64,000 bases of DNA from Lachnospiraceae bacterium Marseille-Q4251 (GTDB lineage: Bacteria > Bacillota > Clostridia > Lachnospirales > Lachnospiraceae). Positions 32,094-41,535 of this stretch are shown in pieces (the stretch's first letter is position 1; every line of letters starts with the position of its first letter). The translations under genes were made by a program, and so were the position numbers. The DNA lies in the NCBI GenBank assembly GCA_018223435.1, contig JAGTTO010000001.1, positions 3,534,001 through 3,598,000 on the forward strand, given 5' to 3'. The notes below the pieces were generated by a model. That model worked only from the letters and a program-made list of their open reading frames with translations. It searched no databases and had not been told where the DNA came from.

Positions 32094-32804
32094 ATGCAAC
32101 AACATCCTCATCATCATTCGTATGATCCGCTTCATCTTTTTGAGGGGGAGGACGAACAGCAGATGTCCGAGGCTTTCCGAAACAGCGCGTTTCTGGCGCT
32201 TTCCGGCGGCTTTCAGGATGCCTACACCTACAATGTCCGAAATGAGGTATTTTCCAATGCCCAGACCGGAAACGTGGTGCTCATGAGCCAGCATCTCATG
32301 GCAGGAGAGTGGATGAGCGGTTTAAGGTATCTGCTTCCGCTGATATCTTTTGCCTTAGGCGTCTGGGTAGCGGAAAAGATCCAGGGAAAATACCGGTATG
32401 CGAGGAAGCTTCACTGGCGGCAGGGTGTCCTTCTGGCAGAGATCGTTCTTCTCTTTATCGTCGGTTTCGTGCCGAGAGAACTGGATATGCTGGCCACGAT
32501 CCTGGTGTCCTTTGCCTGTGCCATGCAGGTGCAGAGTTTCCGTAAGGTTCACGGCTATTCCTATGCCAGTACGATGTGTATCGGAAACCTGAGGAGCGGC
32601 ACGGCAGCCATGTCCTCTTATTTCCGCGAGCGCAGGCTGGAAGATCTCAGGAAAGCTTTCTATTACTTCGGCATCATTGTCCTTTTTGCAGTGGGAGCCG
32701 GCCTTGGCGGAAATCTTTCCATCCATTACGGCATCCGGATGATCTGGGTATGCTGCGGTTTCTTATTGATAAGTTTCCTCATGATGTTCTACGAAAAGAT
32801 CTGA
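32094..32804 (+). CDS. YoaK/DUF1275 family membrane protein
   Basis: 236 residues from the ATG at 32094 behind TAGGAG, after a His-rich start (QQHPHHHSY). About six membrane helices are visible (for example YLLPLISFALGVWVAE and LEMALFIV-like stretches around 120-190). The family marks FLALSGGFQDAYTY and NAQTGNVVLMS are present, as is SFACAMQVQSF followed by SYASTMCIGNLRSG. The family has no firm function; transport is suggested. It stands alone between the fum genes and pckA. Confidence 0.85.
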   Translation: MQQHPHHHSYDPLHLFEGEDEQQMSEAFRNSAFLALSGGFQDAYTYNVRNEVFSNAQTGNVVLMSQHLMAGEWMSGLRYLLPLISFALGVWVAEKIQGKYRYARKLHWRQGVLLAEIVLLFIVGFVPRELDMLATILVSFACAMQVQSFRKVHGYSYASTMCIGNLRSGTAAMSSYFRERRLEDLRKAFYYFGIIVLFAVGAGLGGNLSIHYGIRMIWVCCGFLLISFLMMFYEKI

Positions 32805-32852
32805 GAAGGCGAAAATTTTATAAATTGTTAAAAAAAAATCAAAAAAATTTTA

Positions 32853-32910
32853 TTGCTTTTACAAGTTAAATATGTATAATATAAAAAGGGAGACGAGGTT
32901 GTTGTCTCCC
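32853..32910 (+). promoter_or_regulatory. pckA promoter and leader hairpin
   Basis: TTGCTT (32853-32858) and TATAAT (32875-32880) with a 16-bp spacer. The transcript starts with a GGGAGAC/GTCTCCC stem (32888-32910), probably stabilising the mRNA. A half Rex-like site TTGTTA lies at 32825-32830 without a good second half. Confidence 0.7.
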
Positions 32911-32980
32911 GAACAAATATTGAAAAACCTGCTTTTGTAGGTGGTCATATTACTATTAAAGAAAAGAGGTTAAATGTAAG

Positions 32981-34585
32981 ATGGCAGAGATCAATTTAAG
33001 CAAGTATGGCATTACCGGAACCACAGAGATCGTATATAACCCCTCTTACGAGATGTTATTCGAAGAGGAGACCAAACCGGGTCTGGAAGGATATGAAAAA
33101 GGACAGGTCAGTGAGCTGGGCGCAGTAAATGTTATGACTGGCATCTACACAGGCCGTTCCCCAAAAGACAAATTTATCGTTATGGATGAGAACTCCAAAG
33201 ATACCGTATGGTGGACTTCTGACGAGTACAAGAACGATAACCATCCGGCAAGCCAGGAAGCTTGGAAAGCAGTTAAGGAGATCGCACTGAAAGAACTCTC
33301 CAACAAGAAACTGTTCGTTGTAGATGCTTTCTGCGGAGCAAACAAAGATACCCGTATGGCAATCCGTTTCATCGTTGAGGTTGCTTGGCAGGCTCACTTT
33401 GTAACCAATATGTTCATCCGTCCGACAGAGGAAGAACTGAAAGACTTCGAGCCGGATTTCGTTGTTTACAACGCTTCCAAAGCAAAAGTAGAAAATTATA
33501 AAGAGCTGGGTCTTAATTCTGAGACCGCTGTTATGTTCAACATCACCAGCCGTGAGCAGGTTATCGTAAACACCTGGTACGGCGGAGAGATGAAAAAAGG
33601 TATGTTCTCCATGATGAACTACTACCTGCCGCTGAAGGGCATGGCTTCCATGCACTGCTCCGCAAACACCGATATGAACGGTGAGAACACCGCTATCTTC
33701 TTCGGTCTGTCCGGAACAGGTAAGACCACCCTTTCCACCGACCCGAAACGTCTTCTCATCGGTGATGACGAGCACGGCTGGGACGACAAGGGCGTATTCA
33801 ACTACGAGGGCGGTTGCTACGCAAAAGTTATTAACCTGGATAAAGATTCCGAGCCGGATATCTACAATGCCATCAAGAGAAACGCTCTTCTTGAGAACGT
33901 AACTCTGGACGAGAACGGCAAGATCGATTTCGCTGATAAGAGCGTAACCGAGAATACCCGTGTATCTTATCCGATCAACCACATTAAGAACATCGTTCGC
34001 CCGATCTCTTCCGCACCGGCAGCTAAGAATGTAATCTTCCTGTCTGCAGATGCATTCGGTGTACTTCCGCCGGTATCTGTACTGACTCCGGAGCAGACTC
34101 AGTACTACTTCCTGTCCGGCTTCACTGCAAAACTTGCAGGAACCGAGCGTGGAATCACCGAGCCGACCCCGACCTTCTCTGCTTGCTTCGGACAGGCTTT
34201 CCTGGAGCTGCATCCGACCAAATACGCAGAAGAGCTCGTTAAGAAAATGGAGAAGAGCGGAGCAAAAGCATACCTGGTTAACACCGGATGGAATGGTACC
34301 GGCAAACGTATCTCCATCAAAGATACCCGTGGTATCATTGATGCAATCCTGAATGGAGATATCCTGAAAGCAGAGACCAAGAAGATCCCGTTCTTCAACT
34401 TCGAGGTTCCGACAGCGCTTCCGGGTGTTGATTCCCATATCCTTGACCCGAGAGATACCTACGCTGACGCTTCCGAGTGGGAGACCAAAGCTAAGGATCT
34501 GGCTGCAAGATTCGTTAAGAACTTCGCTAAATACGAAGGAAACGCAGCTGGTAAAGCTCTTGTTTCTGCTGGTCCGCAGGCTTAA
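32981..34585 (+). CDS. pckA: ATP-dependent phosphoenolpyruvate carboxykinase
   Basis: A 534-residue cytosolic enzyme that in anaerobes often runs as PEP + CO2 + ADP to oxaloacetate + ATP. Motifs are [13 protein letters not shown] (substrate Arg), the kinase-1a P-loop [15 protein letters not shown], kinase-2 [11 protein letters not shown] and the [11 protein letters not shown] metal segment; the ATP-binding NTGWNG and RISIKDTR follow near the C-terminus. It supplies oxaloacetate for the malate dehydrogenase 12 kb upstream and so feeds the succinate branch. It has its own promoter and terminator. Confidence 0.95.
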   Translation: MAEINLSKYGITGTTEIVYNPSYEMLFEEETKPGLEGYEKGQVSELGAVNVMTGIYTGRSPKDKFIVMDENSKDTVWWTSDEYKNDNHPASQEAWKAVKEIALKELSNKKLFVVDAFCGANKDTRMAIRFIVEVAWQAHFVTNMFIRPTEEELKDFEPDFVVYNASKAKVENYKELGLNSETAVMFNITSREQVIVNTWYGGEMKKGMFSMMNYYLPLKGMASMHCSANTDMNGENTAIFFGLSGTGKTTLSTDPKRLLIGDDEHGWDDKGVFNYEGGCYAKVINLDKDSEPDIYNAIKRNALLENVTLDENGKIDFADKSVTENTRVSYPINHIKNIVRPISSAPAAKNVIFLSADAFGVLPPVSVLTPEQTQYYFLSGFTAKLAGTERGITEPTPTFSACFGQAFLELHPTKYAEELVKKMEKSGAKAYLVNTGWNGTGKRISIKDTRGIIDAILNGDILKAETKKIPFFNFEVPTALPGVDSHILDPRDTYADASEWETKAKDLAARFVKNFAKYEGNAAGKALVSAGPQA

Positions 34586-34616
34586 TGACAGATCAAACAA
34601 AATAGATGATATTTTA

Positions 34617-34649
34617 CCGGGTGCGGAGTTTCCGCACCCGGATTTTGTT
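34617..34649 (+). terminator. pckA terminator
   Basis: CCGGGTGCGGA and TCCGCACCCGG form a perfect 11-bp stem with a 3-nt loop, then ATTTTGTT. Confidence 0.9.
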
Positions 34650-34752
34650 ATGGCGACGAGGAAAATGCACGCACTTGTGCAAGTGCATTTGACGACCGCT
34701 AATCAGAAAGAAATTCGCGTAGCGTATCTCGTCTCTGCAATTGAGGAGGAAT

Positions 34753-34947
34753 ATGAAGAAAAAAGCGTTTCAGGCGGCTTTTCCATACACGCTGCCAATC
34801 TGTGTGGGCTTTCTCTTCCTGGGGATGTACTACGGCTTTATGATGCGAAGCAAAGGTTTTTCCTTTCTCTATCCGCTGTTCATGAGTATGTTTATCTTTG
34901 CGGGTTCCATGGAATTTGTCACGGTAAATCTACTTCCTGCTGGCTGA
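34753..34947 (+). pseudogene. azlC: azlC remnant: N-terminal 64 residues only
   Basis: The reading frame from 34753 (site GAGGAGGA) begins like AzlC, the large subunit of a branched-chain amino acid exporter: QAAFPYTLPICVGFLFLG, then MSMFIFAGSMEFVTVNLL. It ends after two more residues. AzlC is usually about 230 residues with several further helices; about 480 bp appear deleted because azlD starts only 22 bp later at normal operon spacing. Without AzlC the exporter should not work unless an intact copy exists elsewhere. Confidence 0.82.
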
Positions 34948-34968
34948 GAAGAGAGGAGGGGACAAAAA

Positions 34969-35292
34969 ATGACAATCTTACAGCAGATCATCACCATTGC
35001 GGCTGTGGTCCTGGGAGCCATGGTGACACGTTTCCTTCCTTTTATCGTTTTTCCAGAGGGAAAAGAGCCGCCGAAGGCCGTCCGTTATCTCGGAGGCAAG
35101 CTTCCCTATGCGGTCATCGGTCTTCTGGTGGTCTATTGTCTCAAAGACGCGCCGGCCAGCTCCACTCACGGTCTGCCGGAAGCCATTGCAATCCTTTTTG
35201 TGGGCCTCCTTCACAAGTGGAAAAAGAATACGCTCCTCAGCATCGCAGGAGGCACGATCCTTTATATGTTGCTGGTACAGATGGTATTTTAA
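34969..35292 (+). CDS. azlD: AzlD family branched-chain amino acid transport subunit
   Basis: A 107-residue membrane protein with about four helices ([60 protein letters not shown]). AzlD is the small partner of AzlC in export of branched-chain amino acids. The gene is intact with a GAGAGGAGGGG ribosome site, but its partner upstream is truncated. Confidence 0.85.
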   Translation: MTILQQIITIAAVVLGAMVTRFLPFIVFPEGKEPPKAVRYLGGKLPYAVIGLLVVYCLKDAPASSTHGLPEAIAILFVGLLHKWKKNTLLSIAGGTILYMLLVQMVF

Positions 35293-35366
35293 GAAAACTT
35301 AAACATTAAGTGATAAAAAAACTCAGCATCCTGTCTTCCATTGGAAAATAAAATGCGTTACACTGA

Positions 35367-35382
35367 GTTAGTAATAACTAAC
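35367..35382 (+). promoter_or_regulatory. inverted repeat before the ABC exporter genes
   Basis: GTTAGT-AATA-ACTAAC, a 16-bp dyad about 35 bp before the ATPase start, is of the size bound by MarR- or TetR-type repressors. No regulator gene is adjacent. Confidence 0.5.
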
Positions 35383-35416
35383 AAAAACCTGCACGGCCAG
35401 GAAGAGGGAGGATAAG

Positions 35417-36115
35417 ATGTTTCTGGAAATACATGAGTTACGAAAGAGCTTTGGAGCGGGAGAAAACAGGACGGAAGTCCTGAAAGGACTGGATTTTTCT
35501 GTGGAAAAAGGCGAGATCTGCGTGCTTCTGGGACCCTCCGGTTCCGGTAAATCCACACTTCTGAATATCATCGGCGGCATTGACGAGGCCGACGGCGGCT
35601 ATATCAGCATCGATGGGGAAAAGATGGAAGAGATGAAGGAGAAGGCGCTGACGGAGTACCGTCGGAGACACTTAGGGTACGTCTTCCAGATGTACAACCT
35701 GATCCCCAACCTGAATGTAAAGGAAAATATTGAGGTGGGCGCTTATTTGAGCGACAGGCCTCTGGATATTGACGAGCTGCTTCACACACTGGGGCTCTAT
35801 GAGCACCGGCATAAGCTGCCAAACCAGCTCTCCGGCGGCCAGCAACAGCGGACCAGTATCGGCCGTGCCATTGTGAAAAATCCGGATATCCTGCTCTGCG
35901 ACGAGCCCACGGGAGCTCTGGATTACCATACCTCCAAGGAGATCTTAAAGCTCATTGAGGATGTGAATCAGAAATACGGAAACACGGTCATCATGGTCAC
36001 GCACAACGACGCCATCAAAAATATGGCGGACCGCGTGGTGAAGCTCCGCGACGGTCAGATCCGGAAAAACTATGTGAACGAGACAAAGATTGCCGCCGGC
36101 GATTTGGAATGGTGA
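35417..36115 (+). CDS. MacB/LolD-type ABC transporter ATP-binding protein
   Basis: A 232-residue ATPase with Walker [20 protein letters not shown]-loop [17 protein letters not shown], signature [15 protein letters not shown], Walker [13 protein letters not shown] and the switch His in VMVTHNDAI. It is of the class that works with FtsX-like permeases in export or mechanotransmission of peptides, lipids or drugs. The permease follows after 7 bp. Regulation by the dyad upstream is possible. Confidence 0.92.
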   Translation: MFLEIHELRKSFGAGENRTEVLKGLDFSVEKGEICVLLGPSGSGKSTLLNIIGGIDEADGGYISIDGEKMEEMKEKALTEYRRRHLGYVFQMYNLIPNLNVKENIEVGAYLSDRPLDIDELLHTLGLYEHRHKLPNQLSGGQQQRTSIGRAIVKNPDILLCDEPTGALDYHTSKEILKLIEDVNQKYGNTVIMVTHNDAIKNMADRVVKLRDGQIRKNYVNETKIAAGDLEW

Positions 36116-36122
36116 GGCGGTT

Positions 36123-38477
36123 ATGAAAAAGAAGATGAGAAATCCGCTCTGGAAGCGCCTCCCGCGAGAACTTGTGGGAGATATCGGAAAATATCTGGTG
36201 ATTTTTCTTTTCATGACGGCCACCATCGGCTTCGTCTCCGGCTTTCTGGTGGCGGATGAGAGCATGCTGGAAGCCTATGACGAGAGCTTTGAGAAATACA
36301 GGATCGAGAACGGAAACTTCACGCTGGATAGTCAGGCTACGGAGGAAAAACTGGAGGAGCTGGAACAGGAAGGGGTGACGATCTACGAGAACTTCTACCT
36401 GGATGAACCGGTGGATGTGGATCTGGATGGAACCTCAGACGGCACCATGCGTATCTTCAAAAAACGGGAAGAAGTGAACCTGGTCTGCCTGATGAAGGGC
36501 ACATTTCCGGAGACGGCCGACGAGATCGCCATCGACCGGATGTATGCGGACAATAACTCCCTTGCGGTGGGAGACACCATCACAGTAGGAGGAAAAGAGC
36601 TGAAAATCACAGGATTGGTGGCCCTTTCCGATTACAGTGCTCTGTTCTCCGATCCGGGAGATCTGATGTTTGACTCGGTAAAATTCGGCGTGTCCGTGCT
36701 GACACCCGAGGGCTTCGCAGCTTTCCCTGATACCCATATGAAATACTGTTATTCCTGGCTTTATGAGAAGAAACCGGCGGACGATACGGAAGAGAAAGAG
36801 ATGGCCGATGATTTTCTGGAGCTTCTGGCAGCAAAGACCGATATCAGCGGCTATCTGCCCGGATATCTGAATCAGGCCATCCGTTTCACCGGGGATGATA
36901 TGGGCGGCGACAAGGCGATGGTGGAGGTTCTGCTCTATATCCTGATCGCGATCATGGCCTTCGTTTTTGCCGTGACCACCAACAACACGATCCAGAAGGA
37001 AGCCGCTGTCATCGGAACCCTCCGGGCCTCCGGTTATACGAGGAGGGAGCTTCTGCTTCACTATATTTCCCTGCCGATTCTGGTGACGATCCTGGCGGCA
37101 GTGATCGGAAATATTCTGGGCTATACGGTATTCAAAGGGATTGTGGCAGACATGTATTACGGAAGCTACAGCCTTCCGACCTATGAGACCCGCTGGAATG
37201 CGGAGGCCTTTTATCTGACAACTCTTGTTCCGTTTGTGATCATGGCCATCATCAATGTGGTTCTGATCCGCGGAAAACTGAAAATTTCCCCTCTCCGTTT
37301 CCTGAGAAAGGATCTGGGAAGCACCCGGCGGAGCAAGGCTGTGCGTCTTCCGAACTTTAAATTTTTCAACCGGCTCCGCATCCGTATTCTGATTCAGAAC
37401 CGGGCCAGCTATCTGACCCTTTTCATCGGCATTGTGTTTGCCAACATTCTGCTTCTTTTCGGTATGATGATGAGCCCGCTCCTTTCTCATTACCAGGAGG
37501 AGACCATCAACAACATGCTGGCAAAATACCAGTATATCTTAAGTGTTCCCGATGAACTGGATGTGGAGGAAAATTCCCTTCTGGGCATGGTGCAGAAGCT
37601 TCTGATGCCTTCCCTTGAGACGGAGAATGAAAATGCGGAAAAGTTCTGTATGGAATCCCTGAAAATGATCCCGGAAAAAGAGGGGAAAGACGGGGAAAGC
37701 ATTACGATTTACGGCATCGAGCCGGACAGTAAGTATGTGGAAGCTGATTTTTCAGGCCTTTCGGAAAACGGTGTGCTCTTAAGTGACGGTTTCCAGCAGA
37801 AATATGGCATTAAAACCGGCGACACGATCTCGCTGAAGGAACCCTATGGAAGCAAGACCTATGAGTTTCAGGTGGGTGGTTTCTATGATTATCCGGGCGC
37901 GTTGGCTTTCTTTATGCCGGCTGAGAGTTTCCAGAGTCTTTTCGATAAGAAAGAGGCCTACTTTAACGGGTACTTCTCTGATGAGGAACTGACAGACCTC
38001 GACGATGATTATGTGACCACCACGATCACTCAGGATGATCTGACGAAGGTTTCCCGCCAGCTGGATGTTTCCATGGGAGAGATGTTCCAGCTCTTCAACG
38101 TGTTCTCGCTGATCCTCTTTGCCCTGCTGATTTACCTGCTGACCAAGCTCATCATCGAGAAAAATGCCTCCTCGATCTCCATGGTCAAAATCCTGGGCTA
38201 CAAAAACAGGGAGATCGTGAGCCTTTACCTGGTGAGCACCACCTGGGTTGTGATCTTTTCCGTGCTTGCGAGCTTCTTCTTCGCCACGGAGCTCATCAAA
38301 GAGATCTATATATTTATGATGTCAGAGTACAGCGGCTGGCTGACCCTCTACATCGAGCCGAGTATTTATGGAAAAATGTTTGCGCTTGGCATGCTGGTCT
38401 ACGCTCTCGTGGCCGTCCTGCAGTTCCGGAGCATCAAGAAGATTCCGATGGATGAAGCACTGAAGAATGTGGAATGA
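36123..38477 (+). CDS. FtsX-like ABC transporter permease
   Basis: 784 residues from the ATG at 36123 behind GTGAGGCGG; the longer upstream frame would overlap the ATPase. One helix near residue 30 is followed by a large outside domain, then FtsX membrane block one (residues about 265-385, VLLYILIAIMAFVFAV and LRASGYTRRELLLHY), a second extracellular domain, and FtsX block two at the C-terminus (VFSLILFALLIYLLTKLII, SMVKILGYKNREIVSLYL). Such duplicated permeases with soluble domains export or respond to antimicrobial peptides or envelope stress. The substrate is unknown. Confidence 0.88.
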   Translation: MKKKMRNPLWKRLPRELVGDIGKYLVIFLFMTATIGFVSGFLVADESMLEAYDESFEKYRIENGNFTLDSQATEEKLEELEQEGVTIYENFYLDEPVDVDLDGTSDGTMRIFKKREEVNLVCLMKGTFPETADEIAIDRMYADNNSLAVGDTITVGGKELKITGLVALSDYSALFSDPGDLMFDSVKFGVSVLTPEGFAAFPDTHMKYCYSWLYEKKPADDTEEKEMADDFLELLAAKTDISGYLPGYLNQAIRFTGDDMGGDKAMVEVLLYILIAIMAFVFAVTTNNTIQKEAAVIGTLRASGYTRRELLLHYISLPILVTILAAVIGNILGYTVFKGIVADMYYGSYSLPTYETRWNAEAFYLTTLVPFVIMAIINVVLIRGKLKISPLRFLRKDLGSTRRSKAVRLPNFKFFNRLRIRILIQNRASYLTLFIGIVFANILLLFGMMMSPLLSHYQEETINNMLAKYQYILSVPDELDVEENSLLGMVQKLLMPSLETENENAEKFCMESLKMIPEKEGKDGESITIYGIEPDSKYVEADFSGLSENGVLLSDGFQQKYGIKTGDTISLKEPYGSKTYEFQVGGFYDYPGALAFFMPAESFQSLFDKKEAYFNGYFSDEELTDLDDDYVTTTITQDDLTKVSRQLDVSMGEMFQLFNVFSLILFALLIYLLTKLIIEKNASSISMVKILGYKNREIVSLYLVSTTWVVIFSVLASFFFATELIKEIYIFMMSEYSGWLTLYIEPSIYGKMFALGMLVYALVAVLQFRSIKKIPMDEALKNVE

Positions 38478-38492
38478 ATTGCAAAATAAAAG

Positions 38493-38624
38493 TTGACAAA
38501 TCAAACAGATAAGTCTATAATATACATAACAAGGGAGCTGGAAGGTGACTGCATCTCACCTAATCCGGCGTTAATAGTTAAAAAATAGCCGTTGATCTCG
38601 CTACAGATTAGGACGGCTATTTTT
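38493..38624 (+). ncRNA. short promoter-to-terminator RNA, candidate antisense RNA
   Basis: A consensus promoter (TTGACA 38493-38498, 17 bp, TATAAT 38516-38521) is followed about 60 nt later by a terminator AAAAATAGCCGT/ACGGCTATTTTT (38581-38624). The terminator is symmetric and would also stop minus-strand transcription. No ORF fits in the roughly 95-nt transcript. The RNA converges with a minus-strand unit encoding a short hydrophobic peptide and overlaps it at the terminator, the layout of par/Fst- and TxpA-like type I toxin-antitoxin loci. Confidence 0.65.
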
Positions 38625-38712
38625 TATGTGCATATGTAAGTATGGCTAAGGGTTAAGCGGATATTCGCAATCCGCTTCGCTACTTGCTCATAACCAAATA
38701 ACTGCAGAACAG

Positions 38713-38769
38713 TTATTTGGTTAAATTAGCGATGGTTAAAATAATCATAAGTGTCTCGTAATCGCTCAT
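38713..38769 (-). CDS. 18-residue hydrophobic peptide, candidate type I toxin
   Basis: On the minus strand an excellent site GGAGGAGGTGAAG precedes an ATG at 38769 and the peptide MSDYETLMIILTIANLTK. The MSxYExLMxI start is like that of small holin-like type I toxins, which usually have 30-40 residues. The reading frame ends inside a perfect 12-bp hairpin (38692-38722), so the peptide may be truncated. The flanks carry inverted repeats: AGGGAGCTGG and ACCTAATCCGG near 38532-38568, with their complements at 38795-38828, so the long minus-strand transcript could fold end to end. Confidence 0.5.
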   Translation of the reverse strand: MSDYETLMIILTIANLTK

Positions 38770-38930
38770 AAACTTCACCTCCTCCATAAGGTGTCCGGAT
38801 TAGGTAAAGAGCACGTCCCCAGCTCCCTGGGTAAATGTATTATTTTGAATATGCAATGTAAAATTTTGTGTTTATAATATCATACAGGATAAAAATAATC
38901 AATGGATTTTTGGGGAAGAAGGATAGACTT

Positions 38931-38958
38931 TTGCTGTAAAAAGCAAGTAGTATATGAT
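38931..38958 (+). promoter_or_regulatory. promoter of the aldo/keto reductase gene
   Basis: TTGCTG (38931-38936) and TATGAT (38953-38958), 16-bp spacer, 50 bp before the start codon. Confidence 0.5.
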
Positions 38959-39007
38959 AGAATATATCTGTTATGATAGATCGAAAAAAGCAACAGGAGG
39001 ATAAATT

Positions 39008-40036
39008 ATGAGACAGATCACACTTGGAAGCACAGGGATCACGGTGCCCCAGAACGCTTTTGGCGCGCTGCCAATCCAGCGGGTAAGTACGGAAATGGCA
39101 GTGAAGCTGCTCCGCCGGGCCTATGAGGGGGGCATGCGTTTCTTTGACACGGCGAGGGCCTACAGCGACAGCGAGGTGAAAGTGGGCGAGGCCTTCGACG
39201 GCATGAGGGAAAAAGTTTTTATCGCCACGAAGACCGGCGCAAAGACACCGGAAGAGGTACGGGCCCAGGTAGAAACTTCCCTGAAAAATCTTCGGACAGA
39301 CTACATCGATATCTATCAGTTCCACTGTGCGGATCAGTGCTATCGCCCGGGGGACGGCACGGGAATGTATGAGTGCATGGAAGAGCTGAAAAAAGAAGGA
39401 AAAATCCGCCACATCGGCATCACGGCCCATAAGCTCTACATCGCCGAGGAGGCTGTGGAGTCAGGTCTTTACGAGACCCTGCAGTACCCCTTCAGCTACC
39501 TTTCTTCCGAGAAAGAGATCGCCCTTGTGAAAAAATGCAAAGAGGCAAACATGGGCTTTATCGCGATGAAAGGACTGGCAGGAGGCCTCATCGACCGTTC
39601 CGAGGCAGCCATGGCTTTCATGTCCCAGTTTGACAATGCCCTTCCGATCTGGGGCATCCAGAAAGAAAAAGAACTGGAAGAGTGGCTGAGTTATATGGCT
39701 GAGACACCGACCATGAATGAAGAGCTGACCGCTTATATCGAGAAAGAGCAGAAAGAGCTCACCGGCGAGTTCTGCCGCGGCTGCGGTTACTGCATGCCCT
39801 GCCCCGCAGGCATCATGATTAACCAGTGCGCGAGAATGTCTCTGATGCTGAGAAGAGCACCTTCCAAGGCCTGGCTGACACCCCAGATGCAGGCAGAGAT
39901 GAAGAAGATCGAAGTCTGTCTTCACTGCAACCAGTGTATGAAAAAATGTCCCTACGAGCTCAATACACCGGAGCTTCTGAAGAAAAACTATGAAGATTAC
40001 AAGAAAGTGCTGGCCGGAGAAGTGAAGGTCCAGTAA
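39008..40036 (+). CDS. aldo/keto reductase with C-terminal ferredoxin domain
   Basis: 342 residues. The N-terminal TIM barrel is an aldo/keto reductase: FFDTARAYSDSE (catalytic Asp and Tyr), VFIATKTGAKT (Lys), DIYQFHCAD with the His position altered, and HIGITAHK. The C-terminal third binds two [4Fe-4S] clusters through CRGCGYCMPCPAGI and CLHCNQCMKKCPYEL. This class is common in clostridia; its donor is probably ferredoxin or NAD(P)H, and the substrate is unknown. The start has AACAGGAGG upstream. Confidence 0.88.
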   Translation: MRQITLGSTGITVPQNAFGALPIQRVSTEMAVKLLRRAYEGGMRFFDTARAYSDSEVKVGEAFDGMREKVFIATKTGAKTPEEVRAQVETSLKNLRTDYIDIYQFHCADQCYRPGDGTGMYECMEELKKEGKIRHIGITAHKLYIAEEAVESGLYETLQYPFSYLSSEKEIALVKKCKEANMGFIAMKGLAGGLIDRSEAAMAFMSQFDNALPIWGIQKEKELEEWLSYMAETPTMNEELTAYIEKEQKELTGEFCRGCGYCMPCPAGIMINQCARMSLMLRRAPSKAWLTPQMQAEMKKIEVCLHCNQCMKKCPYELNTPELLKKNYEDYKKVLAGEVKVQ

Positions 40037-40052
40037 AGATACGGAGGAGATT

Positions 40053-41255
40053 ATGAGTCTGGCAGTTGTAACTTTAAAAAAAGGCGAAGGCCGCACCCTG
40101 AAAGCGGGCGGAGCCTGGGTTTTTGACAACGAGATCGCAAACATTCTCGGTTCCTATGAAAACGGAGATATCGTTCTGGTGCATGATTTTGACGGTTATC
40201 CCATGGGACGCGGCTTTATCAATGAACATTCCAAAATCCGGATTCGTATGATGACCCGTCATCAGGACCAGGAGATCGACGAGGCTTTTTTACGGATGCG
40301 GGTAAAAGACGCCTGGGAATATCGGAAAAAGACCGTGGACACTTCAAGCTGCCGCCTGATTTTCGGTGAGGCAGATTTCCTGCCGGGATTTGTGGTGGAC
40401 AAGTTTTCCGATGTGATCGTGGTTCAGTCCCTGGCGTTGGGGATTGACCGGATGAAAGAGAACCTGGTGCGCCTCATCAAGGAAGTGCTGGCGGAGGACG
40501 GCGTGATCATCCGCGGCGTCTACGAGCGAAGCGATGCCAAAGAGCGCGAAAAAGAAGGTATGGAGAAGCGAAAAGGTTTTATCGGACCGGAGTTTGACAC
40601 CGAGGTGGAGATTGTGGAAAACGGCGTCCGCTACGAGGTGGATGTCAAAGACGGCCAGAAGACCGGCTTCTTCCTGGATCAGAAATACAACCGTCTGGCT
40701 ATCCAGCGCCTGGCGAAAGACGCGAAGGTGCTGGACTGCTTTACCCATACCGGTTCCTTTGCCCTGAATGCAGGCCTTGCCGGGGCAAAAGAGGTGCTGG
40801 GCGTGGATGCTTCCGAGCTGGGCGTTCATCAGGCAGAGAAAAACGCGGCCCTTAACGGCCTTTCCGATAAGGTGAAATTCCTCTGCGCCGATGTGTTTGA
40901 CCTGCTTCCGAAGCTGGAGGCCGAGGGCGAGAAGTACGATCTGGTGATCCTGGATCCGCCCGCCTTCACGAAGTCCAGAAGCTCCGTGAAAAACGCCATC
41001 AAGGGCTACCGTGAGATCAATCTGCGCGGCATGAAGCTGGTAAAGGATGGCGGTTATCTGGCTACATGTTCCTGCTCTCACTTTATGAGCTATGAGCTCT
41101 TTACGGAGATGCTCCGTCAGGCGGCAAAAAGTGTCCATGTGCGTCTCCGCCAGGTGGAATATCGTACCCAGGCACCGGATCATCCCATCCTCTGGGCTGC
41201 GGATGAATCCTATTATTTAAAATTTTATATCTTCCAGGTGGTGCATGAGAAATAA
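40053..41255 (+). CDS. RlmI-like class I rRNA methyltransferase
   Basis: 400 residues, 16 bp after the reductase. An N-terminal PUA-like RNA-binding domain (GEGRTLKAGGAWVFDNEI) is followed by the EEHRE-like domain and a SAM-binding Rossmann fold: VLDCFTHTGSFALNAG, then VLGVDASELGVHQAEKN, and motif IV LVILDPPAFTKSR. This matches RlmI/RlmK-type enzymes that methylate cytosine-5 or guanine-N7 in 23S rRNA. The YLATCSCSHFMS segment near the end is typical. The precise base is not determined. Confidence 0.88.
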   Translation: MSLAVVTLKKGEGRTLKAGGAWVFDNEIANILGSYENGDIVLVHDFDGYPMGRGFINEHSKIRIRMMTRHQDQEIDEAFLRMRVKDAWEYRKKTVDTSSCRLIFGEADFLPGFVVDKFSDVIVVQSLALGIDRMKENLVRLIKEVLAEDGVIIRGVYERSDAKEREKEGMEKRKGFIGPEFDTEVEIVENGVRYEVDVKDGQKTGFFLDQKYNRLAIQRLAKDAKVLDCFTHTGSFALNAGLAGAKEVLGVDASELGVHQAEKNAALNGLSDKVKFLCADVFDLLPKLEAEGEKYDLVILDPPAFTKSRSSVKNAIKGYREINLRGMKLVKDGGYLATCSCSHFMSYELFTEMLRQAAKSVHVRLRQVEYRTQAPDHPILWAADESYYLKFYIFQVVHEK

Positions 41256-41295
41256 GAACCATGTGGATCAATTCACCATCGTGGGATTTGATAAG

Positions 41296-41335
41296 AAGAA
41301 CAGTTCGAACATAGGTATCGGCTGTTCTTTTTTTT
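41296..41335 (+). terminator. terminator after the rRNA methyltransferase
   Basis: AAGAACAG pairs with CTGTTCTT, followed by a long T-run. Confidence 0.85.
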
Positions 41336-41361
41336 CGAGCGTTAAAAGGGTGATGTTTTTC

Positions 41362-41390
41362 TTGTGTACAGTGGAACATGAGAGTATAAT
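41362..41390 (+). promoter_or_regulatory. promoter of the c-di-GMP riboswitch unit
   Basis: TTGTGT (41362-41367) and TATAAT (41385-41390) with 17-bp spacing. A closely similar promoter (TTGTGC...TATAAT) is found at 42679-42707. Confidence 0.7.
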
Positions 41391-41419
41391 AAAATCAATA
41401 TTTTTTCATAAATATAAAG

Positions 41420-41528
41420 AGATGATCAGCAAAGCAGGCGAAAGTCTGTGACGCAAAGCTACAGGGCCTGTAAAATGGTAGCCAGTTGCATGAAAGGATA
41501 TGCACTGTCTGTTTGGCAGTGTTTTTTT
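41420..41528 (+). ncRNA. cyclic di-GMP-I (GEMM) riboswitch with terminator
   Basis: The aptamer core reads ATCAGCAAAGCAGGCGAAAG then TGACGCAAAGCTACAGGGCC and ends with ATGGTAGCCAGTTGC: the GCAAA, GAAA, GACGCAAAGC and tetraloop-receptor elements of GEMM-I are all present. A terminator (CACTGTC/GGCAGTG plus seven T, 41503-41528) directly follows, so c-di-GMP would control readthrough. The gene right behind is a truncated histidine kinase, so the original target may be partly lost; a GEMM-Ib (cGAMP) variant cannot be excluded. Confidence 0.88.
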
Positions 41529-41535
41529 ATGGTAG

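Noticed and set aside
32824..32845. Rex operator before pckA
   Set aside because: Only one half-site (TTGTTA) is clear; the rest is an A-rich run.
33056..34600. 514-codon minus-strand frame opposite pckA
   Set aside because: Shadow of a highly biased, highly expressed gene.
34425..35309. 294-codon plus-strand frame across the pckA end and azlCD
   Set aside because: Runs through a terminator and out of frame with three genes; no family match.
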